Source: Diphasiastrum complanatum
Taxonomy: Eukaryota > Streptophyta > Lycopodiopsida > Lycopodiales > Lycopodiaceae
Direction of reading: 5' to 3'
Assembly: GCA_029204225.1 (NCBI GenBank)
Contig: MU831916.1
Location: forward strand, 1 to 64,000
DNA: 64,000 bases
This document shows positions 44,144 to 58,109 of this stretch, one piece after another; the first letter of the stretch is position 1; every line of letters starts with the position of its first letter. The position numbers were made by a program, and so were the translations under genes. The notes under the pieces were generated by a model. That model saw nothing but the letters and a program-made list of their open reading frames with translations. It made no database searches and was not told the origin of the DNA.

Positions 44144-44790
44144 TGTGAAAAATACAGATCCTAAGTGGATCTAAACTCCAAGATCATTGGCTTGAATGCT
44201 TGCACTCCAAACTACATAAGCTAGGAATTGGCAACACATTCTATGCTACCTAGAATGCAAAGAACTTGATCAAAAAGCATTTATCACAAATGGAAACTTC
44301 CATAAACATCAAGTGCGGCCCAAAATAGCATTATACAGTCCATAATACATCAGCCTATCACTTTTGGAAAGCACCTAAGATCATACACACAAAGCTTGAA
44401 CTCAATCACTACACAATGCCAACAATGGAAGGAGAACCCAATAGAAAAATCTCTCATTAAGCAAATGAATACAATGGATCTGCTCCAACCTGTTTCTCCA
44501 CGGCCTACCTGCTATATATAGCTGAGAGAGATGACTCTCTCTCCTCTCTCTAGACCCTCCTTACCTAAAATATGCCCTATATAGGTAAAATTGGCATATA
44601 TGTCCAAAATACATGAAAATGGACTCATTTCGAAGGTCTTGAAGTTTGACACTTCTTCATACTGAAAAAATACACTTACTAAAAATATCTAGACCTGTTT
44701 CACACGTGTGAAAAGTCAGATCCTAAACTATGTGCCATTTTTAGCAATTTTGGCCTAAAACTAGACAAGGAAATGTTGACAATTTTCACA
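44144..44790 (-). repeat. Element F 5' LTR
   Basis: 647 bp, 646 identical to the 3' LTR. Palindrome at 44699-44712. The TATA box near 44513-44521 should start transcripts running leftwards. Confidence 0.97.
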
Positions 44791-46210
44791 AAAGCTATTG
44801 GATGCAAATGGATCTTCAAGGTGAAGACAAACCAAGATGGATCCATCAACAAGTAAAAATGCAAGGTTAGTGGCAAAAGGATAAGCTCAACAAGGGATTG
44901 ACTATGATGCGACCTTTGCACCCGTGGCAAAGATAGTAAGCATTCAAGTCATCATTTCACTTGCTACACTTTATGGATGGGATCTATGGCAAATGGACAT
45001 TTCAAATTCATTATTGAATGGTGATCTTGAGGAGGAAGTGTACATGGAGCAGTCCGAGAGCTACATTTCATCAACAAAGCCAAATCATGTGTGTCTACTA
45101 CAAAAGAGTTTTTATGGCCTTAAACAAGCACCAAGGAGTTGGTATGCTAAGCTTAGCACTTTTTTACTCTCTCAAGGCTTTGTTATGAGTGAGTATGATC
45201 ATTCACTTTATTATAGGTTTGCTGAAAATGATGTTACCATCTCGCTAATCTATGTGGATGATATTATCTTGAGTGGTGGAGACAATCAAGATGTGGAGGA
45301 TATCAAGAATGCTCTTAAGAAGGAGTTTGAGGTCCATGATCTTGGTAATTTGCATTACATTTTGGGAATAGAAGTCATTAGATCTTCTCAATCTACTTTC
45401 ATTTTTCAAGATAAGTATGCTAATTCTATTCTAGAAATATTTCATATGGTAGATGAAAAAGCTAGTGATACACCTATGCAGTCTCATGTAAAGCTAACTA
45501 TAAGAGGTAATGAAAGATCCTTCGAGGACATTACTCTCTATAGGAAGCTAGTTGGTTCACTCAGCTATCTAACCATTACTAGACCAGATCTAAGCTATTG
45601 TGTTGGAAGATTGAGTCAATTCATGCAAGATCCTAGTGAGGAGCATTGGAAGTTAGGAAAGCGAGTTTTGATATACATCATTGGAACTCGAGATTTTTGC
45701 ATATTGTATGAGAGATCATCATCTAATCTTTTTGGATTTTCAAATTCGGACTATGCTGGAGATGTAATGCATGGGAAATCCATTAGTGCTCATTGTGTTT
45801 TCATAGGTGATGGAGCTATATCATGGATGTCAAAGATACCATTGTCATCTAGTGAGGCCGAGTACAAAGCTCTTACACATTGCACAAAGGAGATGGTATG
45901 AATCAAGAGGATGATCAAGGATCTTCACTTGCTAGATTTTTCAAAGAGCCCAATCATCTTTTGTCACAATCAATCAGTCCAAAGTTGGCAACCAATTCTA
46001 TCTTTCATACTAGGAGCAAGCATATTGAGGTGCAATATCATTTTGTGAGGGAGCAAGTCATTGCAAAGGAGGTGGAGCTTCAACATGTGTCTTCAAGAGA
46101 ATGTGTAGCTGATATCTTCACCAAAGCATTGGGAAAGGACTTGTTCATGAGGCATAAGACTTCACTTGGAGTGCTATCAAAGTCTATGCTAAAACTAGTT
46201 GAAGAGGGAG

Positions 46211-46576
46211 TGTCAAAGATTCAACTGGTCTGATCATTTTGTCAATATTTTCATATTTGGCATATTGAGGCCAAAACTTGTTTTCGACTTAGAGAATAAC
46301 TTTTTCAAAGTTCATTAGTCTAAATTTCATTTTAATGGGTACATTGAATCTAGACCCAAAAATAGTAGGTTAGCATTTTGGAGGAAAAGCCAAGTAGCCA
46401 AATAGGGTTTGGACCTATTATAAAAGGATGTAACTCATGGAGAGAGTGATCTTCTCTCTTCTCTATCTCATTTCATGCTTATACATGGTTCTCTTGGGTT
46501 CTACTATCCATTGGTGCACTATACTTGTGATTGCATGCAATTTTATGTGTAGAATGATCTATAATTGCTATCTTGT
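46211..46576 (+). repeat. Copia E 3' LTR, truncated
   Basis: Starts TGTCAAAGATTC after GAAGAGGGAG. Matches LTR H (57386 on) up to GATCTATAATTGCTAT, with an internal deletion of about 90 bp, then stops at about 46576. Confidence 0.85.
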
Positions 46577-47294
46577 TTCCTAGCTCTAGTTTTGCTAATT
46601 TTCTTCTTCCAAAATTTTCAGGCCTGTTCTGTTGTTAATTTGACCTATCAAATCACATTCAATCATTGATCTGATCCAATAGGATGATAGAGCTTGTTGT
46701 TAGCTTTTTAGAGGTACTGAGCTTGTGTGATTTCGATCAATATTGAGAAAGTTATGATCAACTTAGTGGAGATGGGTCAAACTAGCTAGAATTTTGGAAA
46801 AAAAATTTGCAAGTGAGAGAGAAGCACTTCATTTTTTCATTTTTGAAGTCGTATTTCTTTGCAGAATTTTTTTGTGGCCTTCATAATGAAGTTTTAATGT
46901 TTTTTTGAAATTTTTATTTTTAACAGGCTTTTACTCGTCCTATAACTCGCCCATACTATTTTTGGGAACTTTCTAAAAATAAAAAGTCTATTACTCGTCC
47001 TATTAGGCGCATTTACTTTTTTCAAAAACTTTTTAAACATAGAAAGTCTATTTCTCGCCTTGTTTCTAGTGGCTGCTATTTTGGAAAACTTTACTCATCC
47101 TATTTCTCACAATTATTATTTTGAAAAACATTCTATTTCTAGTAAGTTTATTTTTCACCTGATTTCTCGCATTTACTATTTCTAAAAATCTTTTTTTATT
47201 TTTGGAAAGCCTATTTTTCGCATTTACTATATATGGTAAATTCAGATTTAAAAAAAAAAACCTATTACTCACCCTACCCCCTTCCCTCATTGAC

Positions 47295-47296
<2 letters not shown>
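46577..47296 (+). repeat. Degenerate minisatellite, unit about 60 bp
   Basis: 46920-47240 consists of diverged repeats of a CTATTWCTCGYCYTATT - CGCATTTACTATTT - AAAACTTT - AAAGT pattern, roughly five units. 46577-46919 has no recognisable feature. Confidence 0.7.

Positions 47297-47363
<67 letters not shown>
47297..47363 (+). repeat. (CT)n microsatellite, about 67 bp
   Basis: CT run between short C-rich tracts. Confidence 0.97.
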
Positions 47364-47365
<2 letters not shown>

Positions 47366-48559
47366 CCCTAGCCCTCCCCTATTACTCGCTTTAAAAAAAC
47401 AAGGACGATGTGGTATTGAACCACAAAGGCCTTGTCGTGTCATAATAGCATGAATCCTAAAATTTTAGGATTTGTTTAAAGTGTTTTTTTATATTGTTGT
47501 GATAAATTATTTTGTAGTTTCAAAATTTGTATAGTAGTTTGTTGTAAGTTTTTAATAGACATTTAAATGTTAGATGTAATCTATAATATTTGTTATTTAT
47601 TTTAAAAGTCAATTCATTATAAGCAAAGTTTTTTTTTAGTTGATTCCATTCTTGTACTTGTTGGCTTTTTCAAACAATGGCCCAAATTTTGAATCAATTA
47701 AAATCCTAATTAAAAAGGATAAATTTGTTATATGACTTTGTTAGATTTTGAGCATTTTGGCCCATGAGTTTATCTTGTTTTAGGAGAATCGTCGATTCTT
47801 TCTTTGTACTTTGCAATTTTTTTGAAATTTCCTCCATGTTTTTGTATGAAATCTTCAACAGAGATTTCTTGCTCACTGAAATTGCTCAATGGATTCATTA
47901 TTGTGTTTTTCGCTTTGCTTAATAGTTGATAATATTCATTTGTTTTTTGTACTTTCTCAAGTAATAAATGATGTTGTTGTTTAATAGTTGTGAGTCTTGA
48001 TGGACTTGCTTAAATTTGTTAACAACCGACATTTGTGGCAAGTAATGAAATTGATTTATTAGAGAGTGTAGATTTTGTTTCATTGTTTCTGTCCATTTGT
48101 ATCGCTTTTGTTTTTTGTTGTTTGACGAGATACAAGATTCTATGGTTGTTCTTGCTTCTTTCCAAAGATATACTTCTACTTTGTTGTCAGTATTTGTTTG
48201 TATAATGATGATTTTCATTGTTCCAATTTGGATTGATGCATGTCACAATTTTTCGAATTGTTGTTGTTGAATCAATGTCACAATGATATACTAATAACTT
48301 ATAAGTCATGCATTTGCAAAACCAAAACAAACAAAAGCTGTCAAATTGGATCGATTTTCTAGTGTTCTTTCCAAATCGTAGCATCACAATTATTTTCTCT
48401 TAAACTTAGCAAAAAGCATTGCACAACATTTGCTTGAATGTTGTTCGACATAATATGATGATTCAATAGAAATGAAAAGTTGTTGACATTCATAATTTGT
48501 ATTTACGAAAGTCCATATTAATCACGATTACGTTGTAGAGTATTTTAGTATTTAAGAAT
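47364..48559. other. Unassigned AT-rich stretch
   Basis: Two minus-strand frames (47919-48218, 99 codons; 48187-48387, 66 codons) are rich in Lys, Asn and Ile, as expected from AT-rich DNA, and show no motif. No gene is supported. Confidence 0.35.
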
Positions 48560-48840
48560 ATTCAAAATCAATATTCACAAATATTCACAACACGTATTCA
48601 CAATATTCACGTATCTCATAATATATGTTTCTCAATATTCACAATTTCACATCAGTATTCACGATTCGTATTCACAATGTTCACGGTCATTTTTCACGAT
48701 CACTATTCACAACATTCACGATGAAAATCTTAGAATCTCAGTTTCTCAAAATTTCAGTTTCTCAGAATCTCAGTTTCTCCTAATCTCAATTTCTCAGTTT
48801 CTCAAAATCTCAGTTTCTCAAAATCTCAATTTCTCAGTAT
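48560..48840 (+). repeat. Two adjoining short-period tandem repeats
   Basis: 48560-48720: about a dozen variants of TATTCACAAT/TATTCACGAT (period near 10). 48730-48840: about seven variants of TCTCAGTTTCTCAAAA (period 16). Confidence 0.88.
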
Positions 48841-49327
48841 TTGCAATTTCAACGACCACAAACCATCAATAAAGTAATCTTCAGGACGCATCTTTGAAAA
48901 TTCGATCATTTCTTCATCCAATATGGAAGACATTGTCTATATGTCCTGCAAAACAAACACAATCGCATAATTATAGTTTGATAAAGATTAGTTCTTATTG
49001 TTTAAATCTTATTGATGAATTATGTGTCACAAAAGGTGTAATAACTACAATTTTATAGGTCAAGTAAAAACAAAACAAAACACAATAAATGAGCTTTGAC
49101 CATATTTGATACTATTTGCTAATGACACAATGAAGGTGCTAGGAGATGGATAAAAGATAAAGTTCAACTTACTAAAACTTTTTCAATGTAAATTTTGAAT
49201 TTCAAAGTTGGGCTTTTTTTGCTAAATCTGTGACATGCAAAATCTGCATACAAACAATTTCTAAAATCAAAGGTCATTCTAGGTTTCCAAGTCTCAAACT
49301 TTGTATGAAATATTAAATCTTAGAGAC
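48841..49327. other. Unassigned non-coding stretch
   Basis: No gene or repeat recognised before duplication D copy 2 starts. Confidence 0.4.
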
Positions 49328-49989
49328 AGTAGTAAGTTTTTTTTTAAAAACAAAGTCTGTGAGGAAAGATATATTAAGAAGTTTTTATCTAAACTTCTCA
49401 ATTTATCCATTTCATGAGATTTATTGCAGAGAAAGAATCACTTTTGCTTTTTGTAGCATGGCAATTTGAGCTCATATGCAAAAGTGATTAAAGTTTACAG
49501 ATTTTTTAGAAATACCGTAATTTTCCTCTATAAAACAGTTCTAGAATCTTTATTCTGAAATAAATTCTTTGATACTGATCCAAATTGAGTAATCCATATA
49601 CTCAAATAGATCATCTAAAAAAGTTTTAAATGATTCGAGTTTTGCTCAAATTGATTTGAGGTAGTTTTCATCAACGTTTTAGAGGTTCCATGTTTTCCTA
49701 GTTCATTTTTTCTCTCTCTAGGATTTTTGTCATAATTTTCTGATTTCCGATTGTAGTTTCCTTAATACAGTATGGCCACTCACATGACTCCTTACATAGA
49801 AATTATTAGATGTACTGGAGACTGTGTGAAAGTCATGGGTCCAGCCATATTGTGTGCACGAAGTGTTCAAAGTCTGATAAAAATCCTAGGTGTACAGTAT
49901 TTTACTATTATAATTCAGTATAATTCATGGATATGATCACATTGGGTTCTCTGATATTTCAAATATACTTTATTGTCATGCAAACGCAG

Positions 49990-50091
49990 ACAACAATAGG
50001 GGCTGAGGCTCAGGCTGCGTTATGGTCCGCTAATCCTCCTGTATATGATCCAAGGAGCCTTTCAGAGCGGTATAGAAGACAACCTTTGAAG
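49990..50091 (+). other. Candidate 34-codon exon, copy 2 (gene not recognised)
   Basis: CAG acceptor, 102 bp, GTAGGT donor; peptide TTIGAEAQAALWSANPPVYD then PRSLSERYRRQPLK. The reading frame and both splice signals match copy 1 (4520-4621). It lies on the strand opposite to the gar2-like exons. Family unknown. Confidence 0.45.
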
Positions 50092-50131
50092 GTAGGTCTA
50101 GCTACCTTTCAATATTTTTCAATCTCCAATC

Positions 50132-50133
<2 letters not shown>

Positions 50134-50195
<62 letters not shown>
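50134..50195 (+). repeat. (GA)n microsatellite, 62 bp
   Basis: Counterpart of the 131-bp run at 4663-4793. Confidence 0.98.
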
Positions 50196-50197
<2 letters not shown>

Positions 50198-50722
50198 CCA
50201 TCTACTAGTATAAATATTGTTTTACATACAAACATACATAAAGGTTCTTTACCAAAATATCCATGCATAACAAAGCAAATGCTTCTTTAGCAAAATAGCA
50301 TGCATAAAAAAGAAAATGCTATTTTGGCAAAATAGCCATGCATAACAAACGGCCTTAACAAAAGTACAGTCCTTTGTTTGGGCTCCCACCACCAACATAT
50401 CTTCAATGTTGACTTTTCAACTAACTCCATTGACCAATCTCACCACATAGTCTTGCCTTTGCAAGGCAAGCCCAACAAGGTACTCCCTATTGATATTGCA
50501 TATGAGCCATGTCAACAAGAGATCAAGAGTTCTTATAAGCATGATCCCAAAATAAATAAAAAGTGTTAAAATCCCTAGCCTGGCTTAAAGGTGATGTACC
50601 AGCATATTATTAACAACTTTTAAAATTTGAGAGTCCTACCGTAGTGGCATAATTTTGCATCTGCAACTACAAAGCAACAACAATTTATAAAGCGAAATTT
50701 CTTTAGCACAATACTATGCTAA

Positions 50723-51904
50723 CTAGGCTGACTTCAAGCTAATTGGCCACCAACTACTTGTATCACCAATCAAGTCACAAACATAGGCTGAAGATGGGGG
50801 TGCATGATGAACAAAAGGAGCAAGGACTATTGTAGGAGAGGTTGAGTTAGGATAAACTTCACCATGCATTTGCTTCTCCATTGCAATCTTCAAAACAGGC
50901 ATATATCACAAAGAGATTGGCAATGAGAATTTCAAATAGAAGTAGTGTTGCCAAAATATGCCAAATCAACCATTATATGCCAAAAACTTAAGTAGATTAG
51001 GGACCGACACAAACCCAAGTCCTGAACAAAGTACCTCAGTAGTAATGGCAGCCAGAAGTGAAGGAGTGACAGGTTCTAGTGAGAAGTCATCAGGAATAAA
51101 ATTTTCCAGTATTTTCTTGATAAGAGGTAGGCTGAGAGTGGGACAAACCTATGCTCATATTGATACACAGTATGTCAAATAGAATTTAATATACTTTCCA
51201 TCCTGCAAGTTAGACATAGAGAGAGAGAGAGAGACCTCTCTTCTGACAGATTTATCCATGAGCATGTCCTTAGGCAGCATAAGAAGATCAGCCATTGTCG
51301 TCAGTAGAGGAAATGATGCTTGCTGTTTTCTGGTTTCCTTTTCTGTACTATTAAGATGTGATGAAGTAATATTGTCATTAATAGACCCGTCCCCCGCAGT
51401 AACTGCAGCAAGCCAAGTTGACCAAGTTCTAATGTACATATAATAAAAAGTTTCACCACCTATGCAAGCACATCAGAAGTACGATAAATCTGGCACATAA
51501 TGTTGTGCAAAAGAACAGATGAACTATGTAGGGTAAAGTTGCTATGATAATGGCTATTTATACACGCATGCAGATCCTTACACCAAATTTAAGCTGAGCA
51601 CCACCTCCAAAACTCAATTTTTCAGAAGTACGATAAATCTGGCACATAATGTTGTGCAAAAGAACAGATGAACTATGTAGGGTAAAGTTGCTATGATAAT
51701 GGTTGTTTATATATGCATGCAGATCCTTACAGCAAATTTAAGTTGAGCACCACCTCCAAAACTCAATCTTTCAGCACGAATTGGGAGTACACTTGGATCA
51801 ACAATTGGGTCGGCAATAGGATCTGTGGGAGCCCATTCGCCAGGGTCACAAAGGAATGCATTGAACATGGCTACATCCAATCGAGATACACACTGTTCAA
51901 GGAT
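50723..51904 (-). CDS. Last four exons of a gar2-like plant gene (partial)
   Basis: Minus-strand exons: (1) 51731-51904, ILEQCVSRLDVAMFNAFL ... APTDPIADPIVDPSVLPI ... LSFGGGAQLK, after TTTTGCAG and before GTAAGG; (2) 51236-51428, TWSTWLA ... MADLLMLPKDMLMDKSVRRE; (3) 51035-51148, VCPTLSLPLIKKILENFIPD ... AAITTE; (4) 50723-50887, IAMEKQMHGEVYPN ... APFVHHAPPSSAYVCDLI, ending in TAG. The EQCVxRLDVAMFNAxL, TDPxxDPIxDxxVLPI, DLLMLPKDMLMD and CPTxSLPLIKxxL motifs are, from memory, those of the plant proteins annotated nucleolar protein gar2-like (At2g42320 type), conserved in land plants. Exons 2-4 join in phase. Exon 1 ends in phase 0 while exon 2 as placed needs phase 2, so either a splice site is wrong or the copy is damaged. 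Upstream exons were not found before 52000, so it may be a gene end or a duplicated fragment. Confidence 0.75.
51479..51775 (+). repeat. 149-bp tandem duplication within the gar2-like intron
   Basis: Units 51479-51627 and 51628-51775. The first carries a truncated copy of the 3' end of exon 1 with its donor; the second merges into the full exon. Shared with copy 1 of the segmental duplication. Confidence 0.87.
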
Positions 51905-51949
51905 CTGCAAAATTACATTTTCATATCAATAAAACAAAGCTAAGCAGGT

Positions 51950-55029
<3,080 letters not shown>

Positions 55030-55042
55030 TTCAACTATCAAG

Positions 55043-56516
55043 ATGGATGTGGATTCTGATTTTGAGTATATAGATGATGGTGACTCTGAATATGAAGATC
55101 AATCTAACTATGATTTTGAAGATCAGTATTATGAGTACAGCGATGACGAATTCAATCATTGCAGCGAATCTAATCAGTGCAAACAAGTGTCATATGGAGA
55201 CTATTTAGAAATCAGAACAAGAACTGTAGGTTCCGAATCAACAAAAAAACAAAGTACAGGCCACACAAGATCTGATAGTTACAATGTTGCAAGGAATGGA
55301 AAAAAAATCGGCAAGCTGATGAGATGAAATGGGAAAGATTGTTTGCTAGCATATCTGGTGGACAAGACAAAATTGCAGGAGCTGATCAAAGATGTAATGA
55401 GCCATCTACATCGTTCCAACTATACAATCTCCATCACAAAATGTAACACCTTCTCAAGATGTCCGAAGAATTGACATGGACAAGGGAAAATAGGGGAATG
55501 TTGGAACATACAGAGTCATATTGAATATCCGGTCGGATTTGAAAATGACAGGAGAACGTTGGAACAACGAGTGCAACATGATGAAGAAGAACAACTATCA
55601 ACAATGGGAAAACTTGTTTAGCAAATAGATCAACCAACTTCACTCCACAACTCTTGATTTCCCATTGAATTTACGAGAGATGACCAATCAACATTTATGC
55701 AGTGCTATGGAATGTACACAGGATCGGCAACATAAATGTAGTTCCCAATTTGGATCAAGCAAGAAACTTTCAAATGTGAGCACAATGTCAATGCAAGGAC
55801 ACAAAAAGTCAGTTGAGGATAACAAAGACGATGCGGAGAATTATGAGGACAATATTTTTGTTTTCAATATTGATCTTTAATTGAGAAGTACAAGGGCCAG
55901 TTCAGGCAATGAAGTTGTCAATGAGGCAAATCACTCAAGGACCTCATCTTGCTTGAGATCACAAGAATCATTGCATGACGTTCAACCAGAAGACTTGTCT
56001 AAGACTTCTTGTGAAATGGAATTAATAGACAAGGATATAACTGATCTATATGAATGTTTCACATTCATTATAGAGTGCACAACGGAATATGATGAAACTT
56101 GTATTGTACATACTGGAAATTGTCCTAGCTATGAGATGGGACAAACAATCAAAGATCCATTATATCATAGTTTTCGGTTTGTGATTTAAAATATTGGAGA
56201 TATCAATATTTTTGAACATGATGATGTAATCTACGAAATATTTTTCGTAGAGACTTGGTGTGAAAGAGATATCAGCACTCTTTGACAACACCTCATTCAC
56301 TCTATCTTGCTGGAAATGAATATTCATTTTAAATATCATTTTTCATCTTTGAAGTTGATCAGTCCAATTTCATTGATCTCTATATTGGGTTGTGATCCTG
56401 ATGATATTTCTTCCATATGGGATCTTATCACTTCAAATTCAAGATTAATGGTTATCATCGAAGCATTTGGATTGAGCAACAAAGTGACTATCAAACAACA
56501 TGACAAAATCTTCTGA
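55043..56516 (+). pseudogene. Acidic and degenerate reading frames of element L
   Basis: 55043-55327 encodes a 94-codon peptide whose first half is very acidic and Tyr-rich (MDVDSDFEYIDDGDSEYED). From 55665 to 56516 a single frame is open except for three stops (55878, 56187, 56282): CTQDRQHKCSSQFGSSKKLS, DLYECFTFIIECTTEYDETC, INIFEHDDVIYEIFFVETWC, CDPDDISSIWDLITSNSRLM. Stop density is far below chance for this base composition, so it is a decayed gene of about 280 codons. I recognise no family. Confidence 0.45.
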
Positions 56517-56853
56517 CCAGCATAGCCAGATGCAATGCTAAAATATGATCCTAAAGGAATTGGATAGATCATCCAATTTATTACGATGTTGAAGAAGCAG
56601 ACAAACGAGGATATTGCGATTTGATTGTCAAAAAGCAATATGGTGTTTCATCCATCTCTTCTTCGGCCATCTTTTCTCCTTCATGGGAACAAGGATTACA
56701 GTCTGAAGCTAACAAAAGGATTCAATTAGACAGCTTTGGATCTGTAATGAGGCAATAATTTTGTGGACGACACATCCTCATCAATCCTGACTACTTAACC
56801 AAGGCGATCAAATGTTTTCATTTTTTAGGACAAAAATGTTAAAGTAGGGGGAG

Positions 56854-57267
56854 TGTCATGTACTATTTGTACATTAGTGCTTATCAATACATCAGAATAT
56901 CCATTGTAAGCTTTGTAGGCCCAAAAGGAACTATTAGCCTTAAGAATAAGGCGGTTCCCTCTTTAGGCTCTTCAAAGTAACTAATAAGGATAATAGGCCA
57001 CTAAGGGCCCAATGTAGTTTGAATAATACTTAACAAGGGCTAAGTAAGAGCATTGTCTATAACTAGGCAAGAGACATCACTTTTGGGATCTTTTGGCTCA
57101 TTTGCAATTGAGAGAACTAGGAGCTCCATCTCCTTTTGAGCTTCACTTTGATATGAGCCTTGTGGTAGCTTGTGGTTACTCTTCATCTTTGGTTCTCTTC
57201 AACATAGGTGTGGTGGTTGCCTCCTTGTTCTAGCTTGCTTTTGGCTTGGATTGAGAGGTATGGCACA
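56854..57267 (+). repeat. LTR of element L
   Basis: Starts TGTCATGTACTATTTG after the purine tract and ends TATGGCACA; 414 bp; TGT/ACA ends. Contains TTTAGGCTC and GGGATCTTTTGGCTC but no strong TATA box. Confidence 0.6.
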
Positions 57268-57385
57268 TGATAGGAATGTGTAGCTGATATCTTCACCAAA
57301 GCATTGGGATAGGACTTGTTCATGAAGCATAGGACACCACTTGGAGTGCTATCAAAGTCCGTGCTAAAACAAATTGAAGAGGGGG
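57268..57385 (+). pseudogene. Copia H RNase H C-terminus
   Basis: Reads ECVADIFTKALG-stop-DLFMK and LGVLSKSVLKQIEEGV, then GAAGAGGGGG as polypurine tract. Cut on the left by LTR L. Confidence 0.83.
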
Positions 57386-58033
57386 TGTGAAAGATTCAAG
57401 TAGTTTGATCATATTTGCTATATTTCCATATTTGGCATATTGAGGCCAACTTTGTTTTTAGACTTAGAGATTGACTTTTCAAAGTTCATTAGTCTAAATT
57501 TCATTTGAATAAACACTTTTTGAAAGTGTGGGAAAGTCAAATTGCGAGTTTGAGTAGATTCAAATTTGAATGTTGGGTACTTTGAATCTAGACCCAAAAA
57601 TAGTAGGGTTAGCATTTTGGTGGGAAAGCCAAGTGGCCAAATAGGGTTTGGACCTGTTATAAAAGGATGTAACTCATGGAAAGACATACCTTCTCTCTAC
57701 TCTATCTCATTTCATGCTTATACATGGTTCTCTTGGGTTCTACTATCCATTGGTGCACTATACTTGTAATTGCTTGCAATGCTATGTGTAGAATGATCTA
57801 TAATTGTTATTTTTGGATCCACACGTGTGAAATAGAGTAGCTTGCTTGTTTTGTACATAAAACAATAGTACTTTATCATTTGATTCATGTTTGATCAATT
57901 TCTATTAGAGTTTGCATCTCATTTTGTGTGGAGATGCTGATTTTTCTACATTGGTGAGATTGGTAGAGTATTTCTCTTTGTAACCCAAGATCTTTCAAGT
58001 GGATTGGATCATAATGATCTGAAATCCTTCACA
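57386..58033 (+). repeat. Copia H 3' LTR
   Basis: 648 bp, TGTGAAAGATTC ... ATCCTTCACA. TATAAAAGGATG near 57658 and CCACACGTGTGAAAT near 57820. Closest to LTR E and LTR I. Confidence 0.88.
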
Positions 58034-58109
58034 GTCAACTTGTTTTTATACTCCTCAACAAAATGGAGTTGTTGAAAGAAAAAATAGAACACTTTGTGAA
58101 TATGCAAAA
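58034..58109 (+). pseudogene. Copia integrase fragment between elements H and G
   Basis: 25 codons, TCFYTPQQNGVVERKNRTLC EYAK, the region of the third catalytic residue of copia integrase. It is the target into which both LTR H (left) and element G (right) adjoin. Confidence 0.82.

Larger units (their letters stand above)
39236..44790 (-). mobile_element. Element F: young non-autonomous LTR retrotransposon with gag and a novel ORF
   Basis: A complete 5555-bp element on the minus strand: two 647-bp LTRs differing at one position (39724/44632), PBS, leader of about 1.1 kb, one 1024-codon frame, PPT, and target duplication AAAGC (39231-39235 and 44791-44795). No protease, integrase, RT or RNase H motif is present. 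It must be packaged and copied by enzymes of a related copia. It resembles the TR-GAG class of plant gag-only elements but carries a much longer extra coding region. Confidence 0.95.
39198..46210 (+). pseudogene. Copia E RT and RNase H, split by element F
   Basis: 39198-39235 reads WRLVELPKDKKA and continues after F, from 44796, with IGCKWIFKVKTNQDGSIN. Removing F and one AAAGC copy restores the frame. Damage: a shift after SINK near 44855, a TAA for the Tyr of KGYAQ near 44881, and a shift near 45890. The main 325-codon frame (44924-45901) contains YVDDIILSGG, LHYILGIEV, TITRPDLSYCVGRLSQ, FSNSDYAGD and SSSEAEYKALTHCTKE. The last part reads KLATNSIFHTRSKHIEVQYH through LEEGV. The RT active site is intact, but the gene is broken. 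Confidence 0.9.
49328..51841 (+). repeat. Segmental duplication D, copy 2
   Basis: Matches 3842-5640 with high identity and keeps an extra 800 bp (about 50656-51463) carrying gar2-like exons 2-4 that copy 1 lacks. The left boundary coincides with the edge of repeat R in copy 1. Confidence 0.87.
55030..57267 (+). mobile_element. Degenerate LTR element L with unrecognised coding region
   Basis: A coding-like stretch followed by a purine tract (AAAGTAGGGGGAG) and a 414-bp LTR. The end of the coding part (WTTHPHQS... or VDDTSSSI in another frame, then KNVKVGGVS) resembles the tail of gypsy-type polyproteins. It is inserted in the RNase H of copia H (junction 57267/57268). No 5' LTR was found in the window. 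Confidence 0.5.

Noticed and set aside
48560-48840. CRISPR-like array
   Set aside because: Periods of 10 and 16 bp with no unique spacers, in plant DNA.
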